Made by a program: the position numbers and the translations under genes. From Propionivibrio sp. (GTDB lineage: Bacteria; Pseudomonadota; Gammaproteobacteria; Burkholderiales; Rhodocyclaceae), in contig JARKPC010000276.1 in assembly GCA_029975435.1 (NCBI GenBank), positions 1-64,000 on the forward strand: a stretch of 64,000 nt of DNA, in the 5' to 3' direction. The stretch's first letter is position 1. The number at the start of each line of letters is the position of its first letter. The notes under the pieces are model-generated. The model was not told the DNA's origin, made no database searches, and saw only the letters and a program-made list of their open reading frames with translations. Below, piece after piece: positions 1 to 8,510 of this stretch.

Positions 1-102
1 CTTGCAGCGCTCGGAGCAGAACGGGCGATACTTGTTTTCGGCGCTCCACAACGACTCGCCCCCGCACTGCGGGCAGCGCACCTTGGTCACATTTGCCGGC
101 AT
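1..102 (-). CDS. yacG: DNA gyrase inhibitor YacG (partial, C-terminus off window)
   Basis: Only the first 34 codons are inside the window; the rest lies beyond base 1. The N-terminus reads [14 protein letters not shown] followed by a second CSERC knuckle, the treble-clef zinc ribbon (C-x2-C ... C-x3-C) of the small YacG family, which binds GyrB and inhibits gyrase. The ATG overlaps the zapD stop codon (TAATG), so the two are translationally coupled. The order coaE-zapD-yacG is a conserved proteobacterial arrangement and supports the call. Confidence 0.9.
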   Translation of the reverse strand, partial: MPANVTKVRCPQCGGESLWSAENKYRPFCSERCK

Positions 103-863
103 TACAGGTTGCAGAAGACGATGTCGAAGGGCACGTCAACCGCCGTATCGGGCTGGCGCTGGCGAGATTCGAGATCCTGGCGGATGAAACGGATGTTCAG
201 CGCGTACTTGTTGGCGCTGATTTCCGGCATGAAGGGCAATTGTTCCTTGAGGGATACGCGCACCATCTGCGACGTACTGCCGCCCAGCATCAACTGGAAG
301 GAACCGCCTTTCGCCGTCAAGTGCTCGGCCGTCCCGCTGGCACGCAACAAACGCAGCACGATGGACAAGCCGTCACGCAACGGAATCAACGGCTTCAGCC
401 ACCCCTGGAGCGCCTCCTGGCGGACATTGACGGGCTGGTGTTGCCAGTAATAATACGAAGGCAGGTCGAACTCGCACACACCGCCGGGTATTACGGCGCG
501 GCTCTTGATGGCCATCAGCCACTCGTTTTCGCGCAGGTACTGGCCGATCTTGCCGGTCATGGCCAGCAGCGCGGCAGACGACTGCTCAATCTCATAAAGC
601 GCTCCGGAAAGCGCTTCTTCGGAAATCTCCGGATTGTTGCGGAAGGCCAGCAGCGACTGGCGCTGGCGCTCGAGCTCCTGGATCAAATCCATCTTGAGGT
701 CGGCGCGGCCAGCCACTTCGAGAATCTCGAACAACGACAGCAGCACGACATGATGTTCGCGCGCGCCCTGTTGCTGAATGAAATGGCCCGCTTTTTCGAA
801 TAAATCCTCCAGGCGCAACAGGGTCCTGATGCGCTCGTTGAAAGGATATTCGTAGGTAATCAC
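102..863 (-). CDS. zapD: Cell division protein ZapD (FtsZ-bundling factor)
   Basis: ZapD is a cytoplasmic protein that binds the FtsZ C-terminus and crosslinks FtsZ filaments in the Z ring. The 253-residue product matches the usual ZapD length (about 250) and begins [19 protein letters not shown], the family-typical opening (compare FEHPLNEKMRTWLRIE in E. coli). I chose the GTG at 863 because of that alignment. An in-frame ATG at 923 would add 20 residues that do not look like the family. The gene lies between coaE and yacG and overlaps yacG by one base. Confidence 0.9.
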   Translation of the reverse strand: MITYEYPFNERIRTLLRLEDLFEKAGHFIQQQGAREHHVVLLSLFEILEVAGRADLKMDLIQELERQRQSLLAFRNNPEISEEALSGALYEIEQSSAALLAMTGKIGQYLRENEWLMAIKSRAVIPGGVCEFDLPSYYYWQHQPVNVRQEALQGWLKPLIPLRDGLSIVLRLLRASGTAEHLTAKGGSFQLMLGGSTSQMVRVSLKEQLPFMPEISANKYALNIRFIRQDLESRQRQPDTAVDVPFDIVFCNL

Positions 864-959
864 ATTGCCGCCAAATGAGTGATTTAGGTGAAATTCCCTG
901 CATTCTGAGCCATTTGCGAACAAATCTCAATGGGCCGCATTAAGTATTTTGCGGCACGG

Positions 960-1568
960 TCAGTGGGCACGCCCCAGTTCGACGTAGCGCTGATGCAAGG
1001 CGAGAACCTGTGCCTGCAATTCATCGCGGCTGGCGCCGTTGGTAACGATATCGTCCGCCGCCGCCAGCCTCTCCGCCCGGCTGGCCTGGGTGGCCATGAT
1101 GTCCCTCACTTCTGCCGCCGTCAATCCGCTACGCTCCATCACGCGTGACACCTGCAGATCCTCGTCGCAGTCAACCACCAGCAGCCGATCGATGCGCCCT
1201 CGATAGGCGCCGGATTCGATCAGCAGCGGCACGACCAGCAGCACGTAGGGCGCGTAATCCGCCCGGTCGCAACGCACCGCGCTCTCGCTACGTATCATCG
1301 GGTGCAGGATCGACTCGAGACGCTTGCGCGCCGTGGGATCGGAGAAACAGAGCTGGCGCATGGCCACGCGGTCGAGGCTGCCATCTGGCCGCAGGACCGA
1401 GGCGCCAAAGGCATCGACGATGTCCGGCATGGCGGCGCCCTGCGCGCCGGTCAGCTCGTGGGCGATCACATCGGTATCGACCACGGCAGCGCCGAGTTCG
1501 GCGAAGAGATTGGCCACCGTCGTCTTGCCGCTGCCGATGCCCCCGGTCAGTCCGATGACGAAGCTCAT
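960..1568 (-). CDS. coaE: Dephospho-CoA kinase
   Basis: CoaE phosphorylates the 3' hydroxyl of dephospho-CoA, the last step of coenzyme A synthesis. The 202-aa protein starts MSFVIGLTGGIGSGKTT, a clear P-loop (GGIGSGKT, residues 9-16), followed by the DTDVIAHEL motif typical of CoaE. The ATG at 1568 overlaps the stop of the upstream SPOR gene (ATGA). An in-frame start 27 bases upstream is less likely because it would lie inside that gene. Another CoA gene, coaX, lies 2 kb upstream, but pil genes often seen next to coaE are not in this window. Confidence 0.95.
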   Translation of the reverse strand: MSFVIGLTGGIGSGKTTVANLFAELGAAVVDTDVIAHELTGAQGAAMPDIVDAFGASVLRPDGSLDRVAMRQLCFSDPTARKRLESILHPMIRSESAVRCDRADYAPYVLLVVPLLIESGAYRGRIDRLLVVDCDEDLQVSRVMERSGLTAAEVRDIMATQASRAERLAAADDIVTNGASRDELQAQVLALHQRYVELGRAH

Positions 1569-2251
1569 TGAGAGGACGTGTTCCGCGGCTTGCATGCACC
1601 GCGACTGGTATCCGGGGCGGCCTGGGCGATGATCTGGTTCATCTCCGCCGCTTGGGCTTCTGGGCCGCGAATCTCGACATTCGCCACGGCCGCCTTGTGC
1701 GGGCGCTCGGTTATCCTGGCGGACCTGACTCCCTTGTCACGCAACGTCTCGAGGGCGGATTCGGCGGCTTCCTGCGTTGAAAACAGGCCCAGGGAAATAG
1801 CCAGGCTGTTCGGCCCGCTTTCCTGCACGATGAAGAACTCCTTGACGCCGAATTTCTTCAGTTCGGCGGCCTTGTTTTCCGCTTCACGCTTGTTCTTCAA
1901 CGGGGGAATATTCACCCAGTAACTGGAATTCCCCGGGACCGTCGTGCGAGCAACCTTAAAGGCCGGGAGTCTTTCCGTTAGCAGTGCTTCAAGCGATTCG
2001 ACCGCCGTCACGGGCATTTCGCCCAAGGCCACGCACACTTCCGCCGGTGGCCGCTCGACGGGCTTCGCCGCCTTTTCCGGCCGGGACACTTCCGGCGGCG
2101 GCTGGTCATTGGACACGACACTTATCCGATCGGCAAGCAGTTGCTGATTGACCCGGTAGGCATCGGAATCCCGCGAAACGCCCAGATATTCATGCGTCCA
2201 GGCAAAAAACAGCAGGTTGGCCAGAATCAACAGGAAGACGAAGAGCCGCAT
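1565..2251 (-). CDS. SPOR-domain inner-membrane protein
   Basis: The 228-aa product begins with one transmembrane segment (MRLFVFLLILANLLFFAW) and a short cytoplasmic tail, so the bulk should be periplasmic. A proline-rich linker (about residues 50-70) is followed by a C-terminal domain of about 75 residues with the SYWVNIPPLKNKREAENKA pattern. This is the SPOR fold, which binds denuded peptidoglycan at septa. The gene overlaps coaE by four bases and lies 24 bases downstream of trpB2. Small SPOR proteins next to coaX/birA are common in Betaproteobacteria. A divisome or cell-wall role is inferred from the domain. Confidence 0.8.
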   Translation of the reverse strand: MRLFVFLLILANLLFFAWTHEYLGVSRDSDAYRVNQQLLADRISVVSNDQPPPEVSRPEKAAKPVERPPAEVCVALGEMPVTAVESLEALLTERLPAFKVARTTVPGNSSYWVNIPPLKNKREAENKAAELKKFGVKEFFIVQESGPNSLAISLGLFSTQEAAESALETLRDKGVRSARITERPHKAAVANVEIRGPEAQAAEMNQIIAQAAPDTSRGACKPRNTSSQ

Positions 2252-2275
2252 CGTTCAGTTCGCTGTTCGCGTCGG

Positions 2276-3640
2276 TCAGGCAAAATCGGGAAGGTGTCGT
2301 AGCGATTCCTGGATCGCTTCCTCCGGATACTCAAAATCCTCGAGTTCCCCGGCGAAATAGCGGTCGTAGGACGCCATGTCGAAATGTCCGTGCCCGGTCA
2401 GATTGAAGAGTATGGTGCGCGGTTCGCCATCCTGCTTGCAGCGCAGCGCCTCGTCAACGGCGGCGCGGATGGCGTGGCAGGATTCGGGGGCGGGAACCAC
2501 GCCTTCGGCACGGGCGAACATCACGCCCGCCTCGAAGGTCGCCAGCTGCGGCACGGCCACCGCCTCGATCAGACCCTCGTGATAAAGCTGCGAAACCAGC
2601 GGAGAGGCACCGTGGTAGCGCAGCCCGCCGGCGTGGATACCGGGTGGCATGAAGTCGTGACCCAGCGTGAACATCTTCATCAACGGCGTGAACCCCGAAG
2701 AATCGCCAAAATCGTAGGCATACTTGCCCTTGGTCAGCGACGGGCATGAGGTCGGTTCAACCGCCACCAGCCTGACCATGCGCCCGCTGCGTCCGCCGCC
2801 CGCGTTGTCTGCCAGGAACGGGAAAGCCATGCCGGCGAACGACGATCCGCCGCCGCACGGAGCAAAAACCACGTCCGGCCAGTCGCCGGCCATCTCGAAT
2901 TGCTTCCTGGCCTCCAGGCCGATGATGGTCTGGTGCAGGGCAACGTGGTTGAGCACCGAGCCGAGGGCATAATTGGTGTCGGAACGTGATGCAGCTTCCT
3001 CGACCGCTTCCGATATCGCCAGCCCCAGCGAGCCCATGTTTCCAGGATCGCGGGCCAGCACATCGCGGCCGGTCTGGGTCATCTCCGACGGACTGGCGAA
3101 CACCTCTGCCCCCCAGGTTTGCATCATCGAACGCCGGTACGGTTTCTGCTGGTAGCTGACCTTGACCATGAACACGCGCACATCAATGCCGAACATCTGC
3201 CCGGCGAGAGCCATCGAACAGCCCCACTGCCCGGCGCCGGTTTCGGTGGTGATGCGCTTGATGCCAGCCTGCTTGTTGTAGTACGCCTGCGGCACCGCCG
3301 TATTCGGCTTGTGCGATCCAGCCGGCGAAACGCCCTCGTTCTTGTAATAGATCTTCGCCGGAGTTCCCAGCATTGCTTCCAGCCTTGCCGCACGCACCAA
3401 CGGCGACGGGCGCCACAACCGGTAGATTTCACGCACTTCCTGCGGTATCGGGATCCAGCGCTCGGCCGACATTTCCTGCTCGAGTATGGCCATCGGAAAG
3501 ATCGCGCCCATTTGTTCCGGCGTTGCCGGCTTTCCGTCCGGACCGAGCGGCGGCAGCGGCGGGTTGGGCATGTCGGCCACCACGTTGTACCAGTGCGTCG
3601 GGATTTCGGATTGGGGAAGAACAAAGCGCAACGATTCCAT
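2276..3640 (-). CDS. trpB2: Tryptophan synthase beta chain, TrpB2 type (PLP enzyme)
   Basis: This 454-aa fold-type II PLP enzyme belongs to the longer TrpB2 (TrpB-like) class, not the canonical ~400-aa TrpB1. Landmarks are an N-terminal extension with HWYNVVADMPNPPLPPLGPDG, the PLP lysine in GSHKPNTA (K111), the TGAGQWG loop and the phosphate-binding GGGSSFAG. TrpB2 enzymes convert indole plus serine to tryptophan, often without a TrpA partner, and no trpA is nearby. A ribosome site (CAGGGAG) precedes the ATG. The gene lies in a run with coaX and birA; why it is there is unclear. Phosphoserine or another beta-replacement substrate is possible. Confidence 0.88.
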   Translation of the reverse strand: MESLRFVLPQSEIPTHWYNVVADMPNPPLPPLGPDGKPATPEQMGAIFPMAILEQEMSAERWIPIPQEVREIYRLWRPSPLVRAARLEAMLGTPAKIYYKNEGVSPAGSHKPNTAVPQAYYNKQAGIKRITTETGAGQWGCSMALAGQMFGIDVRVFMVKVSYQQKPYRRSMMQTWGAEVFASPSEMTQTGRDVLARDPGNMGSLGLAISEAVEEAASRSDTNYALGSVLNHVALHQTIIGLEARKQFEMAGDWPDVVFAPCGGGSSFAGMAFPFLADNAGGGRSGRMVRLVAVEPTSCPSLTKGKYAYDFGDSSGFTPLMKMFTLGHDFMPPGIHAGGLRYHGASPLVSQLYHEGLIEAVAVPQLATFEAGVMFARAEGVVPAPESCHAIRAAVDEALRCKQDGEPRTILFNLTGHGHFDMASYDRYFAGELEDFEYPEEAIQESLRHLPDFA

Positions 3641-3706
3641 GAGGACTCCCTGAAACTTGTGCCGGATCGAAAACGCTAGAGTATAGCGGCTGCCGACCTG
3701 TGTTGC

Positions 3707-4426
3707 TTACAACCCCGACGCATAACGCAGCAGCCCGTCGAGAACGAGCGCTCCTTCCACCCTGCACGGGATGCCGAGGCAGGGGAGAATGCGGTATGAC
3801 GCGCCACCGGTCATTAGGCACTCGGCGCGTTCTTCAGCCGAGACCCTGGCGAACATGCGCTCGATAGCCCCGGCCTGCGCGTTAAGGCAGCCGGAAACGA
3901 TGGCATCCATCGTATTGCGCGGTTCGGCGCGGTATTCTCCGTCCGCATGCGGCAATTGCGCCGTGTTCCGGGCCAGCGCCGCGAGCATGAGATTCACTCC
4001 GGGCAGAATGAGCCCGCCCCGGAAATTGCCCGCCGCATCCAGCCAATCGACCGTCGTGGCGGTTCCGGCACAGACCACCAGGCACGCGCCTCGGACCTTG
4101 CTGCGTGCACCGATAAGCGCGGCCCAGCGATCGGCGCCGAGACGCTCCGGCTGTTCGTAGCCATTGCGCACACCATGGGCAAACGCCTCGGAACGCGCCC
4201 AGGACAATCGCAACCCGCGCTCGCCGACCACCTTTTCGATGATCGATTCGACGGTTGCTCCCGCAACACTGCACGCCACGACGCGTGCATCTGCCGGCCA
4301 GCACGAGACAATTCCAGCCAGCGCCGCCGCATCCTCGGTCGGCACGCTTCCTTGATTCACCCACGACCTTCCGTCGTGAATTCCCCATTTGATGCGCGAA
4401 TTGCCCGCGTCGATAGCGATGTTCAT
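3707..4426 (-). CDS. coaX: Type III pantothenate kinase
   Basis: CoaX phosphorylates pantothenate in the first committed step of CoA synthesis and needs a monovalent cation. The 239-aa protein opens MNIAIDAGNSRIKWG, the ASKHA-fold DxGN(S/T) phosphate loop with D6. It later has GADRWAALIGA and CAGTATTVDWLD, the type III signature with its catalytic aspartate. The start overlaps the birA stop by four bases (ATGA), so the pair is coupled. The birA-coaX pairing is classical in Betaproteobacteria (Bordetella Baf). No type I CoaA is visible in this window. Confidence 0.95.
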   Translation of the reverse strand: MNIAIDAGNSRIKWGIHDGRSWVNQGSVPTEDAAALAGIVSCWPADARVVACSVAGATVESIIEKVVGERGLRLSWARSEAFAHGVRNGYEQPERLGADRWAALIGARSKVRGACLVVCAGTATTVDWLDAAGNFRGGLILPGVNLMLAALARNTAQLPHADGEYRAEPRNTMDAIVSGCLNAQAGAIERMFARVSAEERAECLMTGGASYRILPCLGIPCRVEGALVLDGLLRYASGL

Positions 4427-5232
4427 AGCGGCCTCAGAGAGACGTCACCGGACAGGCAGCGTTCAAGGCCGTCGGCCGTGCGCACCAGCAAGGCTCCGTC
4501 GGCGTCGGCGCCGGCGCAGACGCCTTCCTTCTCGACCCGGCCTTCGCGCAGCAGGCGCACCGGCCGATCCTGCCAGGCGTGGCGCGCATGCCAGTCATCC
4601 CGCAGCGCGGCGAAACCGCCTGCGGCAAAGCGATCGAAGGCGCGCGCGAGTTCGACGAGCAGTTGCGCGAACAGCACGTGGCGTTCCGGCGGCACGCCGA
4701 TGATCTGTTCCAGTGCTGCCGCCGGCAACGCCGCGACGCTCGGCTCTCCGATGGTCTCCGGCAGGCGCAGATTCAGCCCGATGCCGATGACGGCCATGGC
4801 CGTGTCCGGCTCGGCGTGCAGTTCGACCAGAACTCCGCCCAGCTTGGCGTGTCCGAAGAGGATGTCGTTCGGCCACTTGAGCATGACTCCGGACGCACCG
4901 CAGTCTTCAAGTGCCCGCACGACCGCGACGCCGACCGCCAGCGACAATCCTGAAAGGCGCTCCAGGCCGCCCGGAAATCCCCACAGCACGGAAAACGTCA
5001 GGCTGGCTTCCGGAGAGGCCATCCAGTGCCGCCCACGGCTACCGCGACCGGCGGTCTGCCGGTCGGTCACCACCACGGTGCCGGAGGGCGCACCATCGGC
5101 CGCACGGTCCATGAGCAAGGTATTGGTGGACGCGCATTCGGCCAGCGAGATGACATTGAAGCGCCCAGCCGCTTCGCCCAGATAGGCGGGCAGGCGAGCC
5201 GGATCGATCGGTAAGGAGGTGGAATCGGACAT
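4423..5232 (-). CDS. birA: Biotin-[acetyl-CoA carboxylase] ligase (no DNA-binding domain)
   Basis: The enzyme activates biotin with ATP and transfers it to the biotin carboxyl carrier protein. The 269-aa product has TDRQTAGRGSRGRHW (the GRGRxG biotinyl-AMP loop), LKWPNDIL and GGVLVE, all in the catalytic core, then a small C-terminal SH3-like domain. The N-terminal winged helix of bifunctional BirA is absent: only about 30 residues precede the core. This protein should therefore ligate but not repress bio genes. Start at the ATG at 5232, 35 bases downstream of ntrC. An upstream in-frame extension would run antisense-like into ntrC coding sequence and was not used. Confidence 0.92.
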   Translation of the reverse strand: MSDSTSLPIDPARLPAYLGEAAGRFNVISLAECASTNTLLMDRAADGAPSGTVVVTDRQTAGRGSRGRHWMASPEASLTFSVLWGFPGGLERLSGLSLAVGVAVVRALEDCGASGVMLKWPNDILFGHAKLGGVLVELHAEPDTAMAVIGIGLNLRLPETIGEPSVAALPAAALEQIIGVPPERHVLFAQLLVELARAFDRFAAGGFAALRDDWHARHAWQDRPVRLLREGRVEKEGVCAGADADGALLVRTADGLERCLSGDVSLRPL

Positions 5233-5267
5233 GTGGCGGCCCCGTTCAAGGCCGCCATTATCTCCGA

Positions 5268-6710
5268 TTATCCGGCGGCATGCTCCGCGTCGTCGCCCTT
5301 CCCGCCATCCAGGCCCAGATCCTGGATCTTGCGGGTGATGGTGTTGCGGCCGATGCCCAGCGCCAGCGCCGCCTCGATGCGCCGCCCGCCGGTGTGCGCC
5401 AGGGCGCGGTTGATCAGGATGCGTTCGAAGGCGTTGGTCAGTTTCTCGTGCACCAGCCCTTCGCCGGACGCCAGCAACTGATCGACCGCCTGCGCCAGAC
5501 CGCTTTCCCAGTCGCATGCAGCCGACGATTGCGCCGTCGACTCACGCAGCTCGGCCGGCAGGTCGCCAACGTCGACCAGCTGTCCGGGCGCCATGACCGT
5601 GAGCCAGTGACAGACATTCTCGAGTTGCCGGACATTGCCGGGGAAATCGAGAGCCGAGAGTTGGCGCAGTGCCGCGTCGGAAATGCGTTTTGCCTCGACG
5701 CCGAGTTCCTGCGCGCTTTTCTGCAGGAAATGGCGGGCCAGGATGGGAATGTCTTCGCGGCGTTCGCGCAAACTCGGCAGGCGGACCCGGATCACGTTGA
5801 GCCGGTGGAACAGATCCTCGCGGAACAGCCCTTCCTTGACCCGCGCCTCGAGATTCTGGTGTGTCGCGGCGATGATGCGTACGTTGGCCCGGATCGGCGA
5901 ATGTCCTCCGACGCGATAGAAGTTGCCGTCGGACAGCACACGCAGCAGTCGTGTCTGCAACTCGGCGGGCATGTCGCCGATTTCGTCGAGGAACAGAGTC
6001 CCGCTCTCGGCCTGCTCGAAGCGTCCCCGCCGTTGCGTGGCAGCGCCGGTGAAGGCGCCGCGCTCATGGCCGAACAGTTCGGACTCCAGGAGATCCTTGG
6101 GAATCGCCGCCGTGTTGATGGCGATGAACGGCTTGTCCGAACGCGGACTGTGCCGATGCAGGGCGCGCGCCACCAGTTCCTTGCCGCTACCGGATTCACC
6201 GGTAATCATCACTGTCGCCGAGGACTGGCTGAGGCGACCGATGGCGCGGAACACCTCCTGCATCGCCGGCGCCTTGCCGAGAATCTCCGGCACCATGCCG
6301 ACCTCGTCGGTCGCACCAACCTGGTGCAGGCTCTCGTCGATCGCCCGACGGATGAGCTCCAACGCCTGATCCACGTCGAAAGGCTTGGGCAGATACTCGA
6401 AGGCTCCGCCCTGAAAGGCGGCCACCGCGCTGTCGAGGTCGGAATAGGCGGTCATGATGATGACCGGCAGGGCGGGAAAACGCTCCTTGACCTTGCGCAG
6501 CAAGTCCAGCCCGGATTCGCCAGGCATGCGGATATCCGAGACCAGAACCTGCGGCGGCTCACCCCCGGCGTCGAGCTGCGACAAGGCTTCGCTGGCGGAG
6601 GAAAAACTCTTGAACGGGGTCTGCTCGCGCGACAGGGTCTTTTCCAGCACCCAGCGTATCGACTTGTCGTCGTCGACAATCCAGACAGGTTTCATGGGGG
6701 TCTCGGGCAT
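5268..6710 (-). CDS. ntrC: Nitrogen regulation response regulator NtrC (sigma-54 activator)
   Basis: NtrC activates sigma-54 promoters of nitrogen-assimilation genes when phosphorylated by NtrB. The 480-aa protein shows a receiver domain with VDDD near the start and the phospho-acceptor aspartate in VLVSDIRMPG (about D59). A AAA+ domain follows, with Walker A GESGSGKE and the sigma-54-contacting ERGAFTGA loop, and a C-terminal Fis-type HTH (EAALALGIGRNTITRKI). It sits downstream of ntrB with a 48-base gap, with glnA two genes further upstream. An alternative start (MKPVW) lies five codons in. Confidence 0.96.
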   Translation of the reverse strand: MPETPMKPVWIVDDDKSIRWVLEKTLSREQTPFKSFSSASEALSQLDAGGEPPQVLVSDIRMPGESGLDLLRKVKERFPALPVIIMTAYSDLDSAVAAFQGGAFEYLPKPFDVDQALELIRRAIDESLHQVGATDEVGMVPEILGKAPAMQEVFRAIGRLSQSSATVMITGESGSGKELVARALHRHSPRSDKPFIAINTAAIPKDLLESELFGHERGAFTGAATQRRGRFEQAESGTLFLDEIGDMPAELQTRLLRVLSDGNFYRVGGHSPIRANVRIIAATHQNLEARVKEGLFREDLFHRLNVIRVRLPSLRERREDIPILARHFLQKSAQELGVEAKRISDAALRQLSALDFPGNVRQLENVCHWLTVMAPGQLVDVGDLPAELRESTAQSSAACDWESGLAQAVDQLLASGEGLVHEKLTNAFERILINRALAHTGGRRIEAALALGIGRNTITRKIQDLGLDGGKGDDAEHAAG

Positions 6711-6758
6711 CGTGATCAGGATGTGCTGGCTATAGCAAATAGCTTGCCACCGGCCGGA

Positions 6759-7853
6759 TCAGCCGGCCGCCTTGCCATCGCTCAGGCCGAGCGGCATGCG
6801 GATGGTGAAACAGGTATATCCCGGGCGGCTCAGGCACTCGATGGTTCCCTGGTGCTGGAGAACGAAGCTCTGCGCCAACGTCAGGCCAAGGCCGTTGCCG
6901 CCTTCGCGCCCGGAAACCAGCGGATAGAACATGCGCTCCTTGATGTCCTCGGGAATGCCCGGTCCGTTGTCGATGACCTGCAACTCAAGAGCCAACGGGA
7001 AGCGCCGCTTGGCCAGAGTGGCTTGCCGCGCAACCCGCGTGCGGAAGGTAATCTGCCCGGTCGCATCCAGCCCTTCCGGGCGGTTCATGATGGCTTGCGC
7101 AGCATTGCGCGCAATGTTCAATACCGCCTGGATCAACTGCTCGCGATCTCCCACGAGTTCCGGCAGGCTGGTGTCGTAGTCGCGACGGATCACCAGCGAT
7201 TTGGGGAATTCGGCGGTCAGCAGGCTGCGCACCCGCTCCAGGATCTCGTGGATATTGACCGCGCCGGGCTGCATCGGCCGATGCGGCGAGAGCAGCCGTT
7301 TCATCAAGTCCTGCAGCCGATCGGCTTCCTTGATGATGACTTGCGTATATTCGCGCAGCCCCGGATTGTTGAGTTCGTGTTCGAGCAACTGCGCGGCGCC
7401 GCGGATACCGCCGAGGGGGTTCTTGATCTCGTGCGCCAGATTCCTGATCAGTTCGCGATTGGCCAACTGCTGCTCGAGCAGGCGCTCCTCCCGCGTCGCC
7501 CGGATCTGCTGATCGATCGGCCAGAGTTCGACGAGCAGCCGGGCACCGTCCGTGTCGACCGGATTGACCGTGCAGTTCAGGTGCAGCACCACATCGTCGT
7601 GGCGCTTGATCTCGATGTTCTGCCCGCTATGGCTCCAACCATGCGCCAGGGCGTTCCCGAGCGCTTCGAGAAGCGTTCCCGGGCACTCGGCCACGCGGTC
7701 CAGGCGGTTTCCACATACCGTCTTGCCACTGACGGCCAACAAGTCCTCGGCCGCCGAATTCATGTACCGGATGGCCAATCCCTCGTCGACGAGAATCACC
7801 GACGAGGAAAGCAGATCGAGACCGCTGAAGGGAGTATTCGGTGTATCAGGCAT
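6759..7853 (-). CDS. ntrB: Nitrogen regulation sensor kinase/phosphatase NtrB
   Basis: NtrB is a soluble two-component kinase whose activity on NtrC is switched by PII. The 364-aa protein has an N-terminal PAS domain (about residues 10-115), an H-box HEIKNPLGGIRGA with the phosphorylated histidine H141, an N-box DREQLIQAVLNIARNAAQA, and ATP-lid motifs DNGPGIP and GGNGLGL. There is no transmembrane segment, as expected for NtrB. It is followed by ntrC and preceded by a DUF4124 gene and glnA, the classical glnA-ntrBC layout with one insertion. Confidence 0.96.
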   Translation of the reverse strand: MPDTPNTPFSGLDLLSSSVILVDEGLAIRYMNSAAEDLLAVSGKTVCGNRLDRVAECPGTLLEALGNALAHGWSHSGQNIEIKRHDDVVLHLNCTVNPVDTDGARLLVELWPIDQQIRATREERLLEQQLANRELIRNLAHEIKNPLGGIRGAAQLLEHELNNPGLREYTQVIIKEADRLQDLMKRLLSPHRPMQPGAVNIHEILERVRSLLTAEFPKSLVIRRDYDTSLPELVGDREQLIQAVLNIARNAAQAIMNRPEGLDATGQITFRTRVARQATLAKRRFPLALELQVIDNGPGIPEDIKERMFYPLVSGREGGNGLGLTLAQSFVLQHQGTIECLSRPGYTCFTIRMPLGLSDGKAAG

Positions 7854-7879
7854 GCATGGAGTAAGGGGTCGAAATGCGC

Positions 7880-8374
7880 TCAGCGCAATTTGGCCAGCTC
7901 TTTCTCGATGGCTTCGATGTTGCGTTCATGCAGCGCCACCTTGTTCTTGAAGGGCTCCAGACGGTCCAGAACTCGCTGGTAATTGCGTTCGTCCCCGCTA
8001 CGGACGGCTTCCTGCTCGGCCAGATCCTTCTTCGCCTGCTCGAGATTCTTCTGTTCCGCCGCCAGTTCGCTTTCCAGGATTCTGCGTCGGTCGTTGTCAC
8101 GTTCCTTCTGTGCGCCTTCCCCCACCTTGGGGAAATTCGCGGGAGAAGGGGCCTTTGCCGCCGGTGCCTTCGGCGCCGGAACAGCCGTCGAGGGTCCCAG
8201 ATTCATGGCTGTGCATCTGACTCCCTTGTCGGACAGTTTGACGTTCGAGAAGGTCTTGTGCCCGTTCTCGTCGACGCACTGGTACATGACGTCCGCCTGC
8301 ACAGCCGTGGCAGCCATCGCGAAAAAAGTGGCCGGAAGGCAAAATCTGAAGAAGAACGTCATCATCCTGTCCAT
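7880..8374 (-). CDS. DUF4124-domain secreted protein
   Basis: The 164-aa product has a hydrophobic signal peptide (about residues 4-26, ending AATAVQA). A short DUF4124 module follows (VMYQCVDENGHKTFSN), a small beta-rich domain common in secreted proteobacterial proteins. The rest is an alanine/proline linker and a charged C-terminal coiled coil (about residues 95-160, rich in E, K, Q and R). The function is unknown. It lies between glnA and ntrB on the same strand, 26 bases before ntrB, so it is probably co-transcribed with ntrBC. Confidence 0.75.
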   Translation of the reverse strand: MDRMMTFFFRFCLPATFFAMAATAVQADVMYQCVDENGHKTFSNVKLSDKGVRCTAMNLGPSTAVPAPKAPAAKAPSPANFPKVGEGAQKERDNDRRRILESELAAEQKNLEQAKKDLAEQEAVRSGDERNYQRVLDRLEPFKNKVALHERNIEAIEKELAKLR

Positions 8375-8412
8375 GGGTAATTGCCAGAGTGGTGCCTCGG
8401 TTTACGGGCGTC

Positions 8413-8441
8413 AGTGTATTGGATGACTCATGCAATTACAA
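8413..8441 (-). promoter_or_regulatory. Possible sigma-70 promoter for DUF4124-ntrBC
   Basis: On the minus strand TTGTAA (8441-8436) and TACACT (8418-8413) are separated by exactly 17 bases, each matching four of six consensus positions. It lies about 40 bases upstream of the DUF4124 start and just downstream of the glnA terminator, so it could supply ntrBC transcripts independent of glnA. Seen by eye only; moderate AT content makes chance matches possible. Confidence 0.35.
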
Positions 8442-8464
8442 ACGCGGCAGGGCAAATCGGCGAC

Positions 8465-8497
8465 GTAAAAAAAGGACGGGGCGAGCCCGTCCTTTTC
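8465..8497 (-). terminator. Rho-independent terminator after glnA
   Basis: The minus strand carries an 11-bp stem (AAAAGGACGGG pairing with CCCGTCCTTTT, loop of five) followed by a run of T residues. It starts 14 bases after the glnA stop codon. It should separate glnA from the downstream DUF4124-ntrBC unit, with some read-through likely given the conserved gene order. Confidence 0.85.
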
Positions 8498-8510
8498 GGT
8501 TGCCAACGTC

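Noticed and set aside
5280-7982. 900-codon open frame on the plus strand opposite ntrC and ntrB
   Set aside because: It is antisense to two clearly recognised genes and has low-complexity composition with no family motif. It is a codon-bias shadow in GC-rich DNA.
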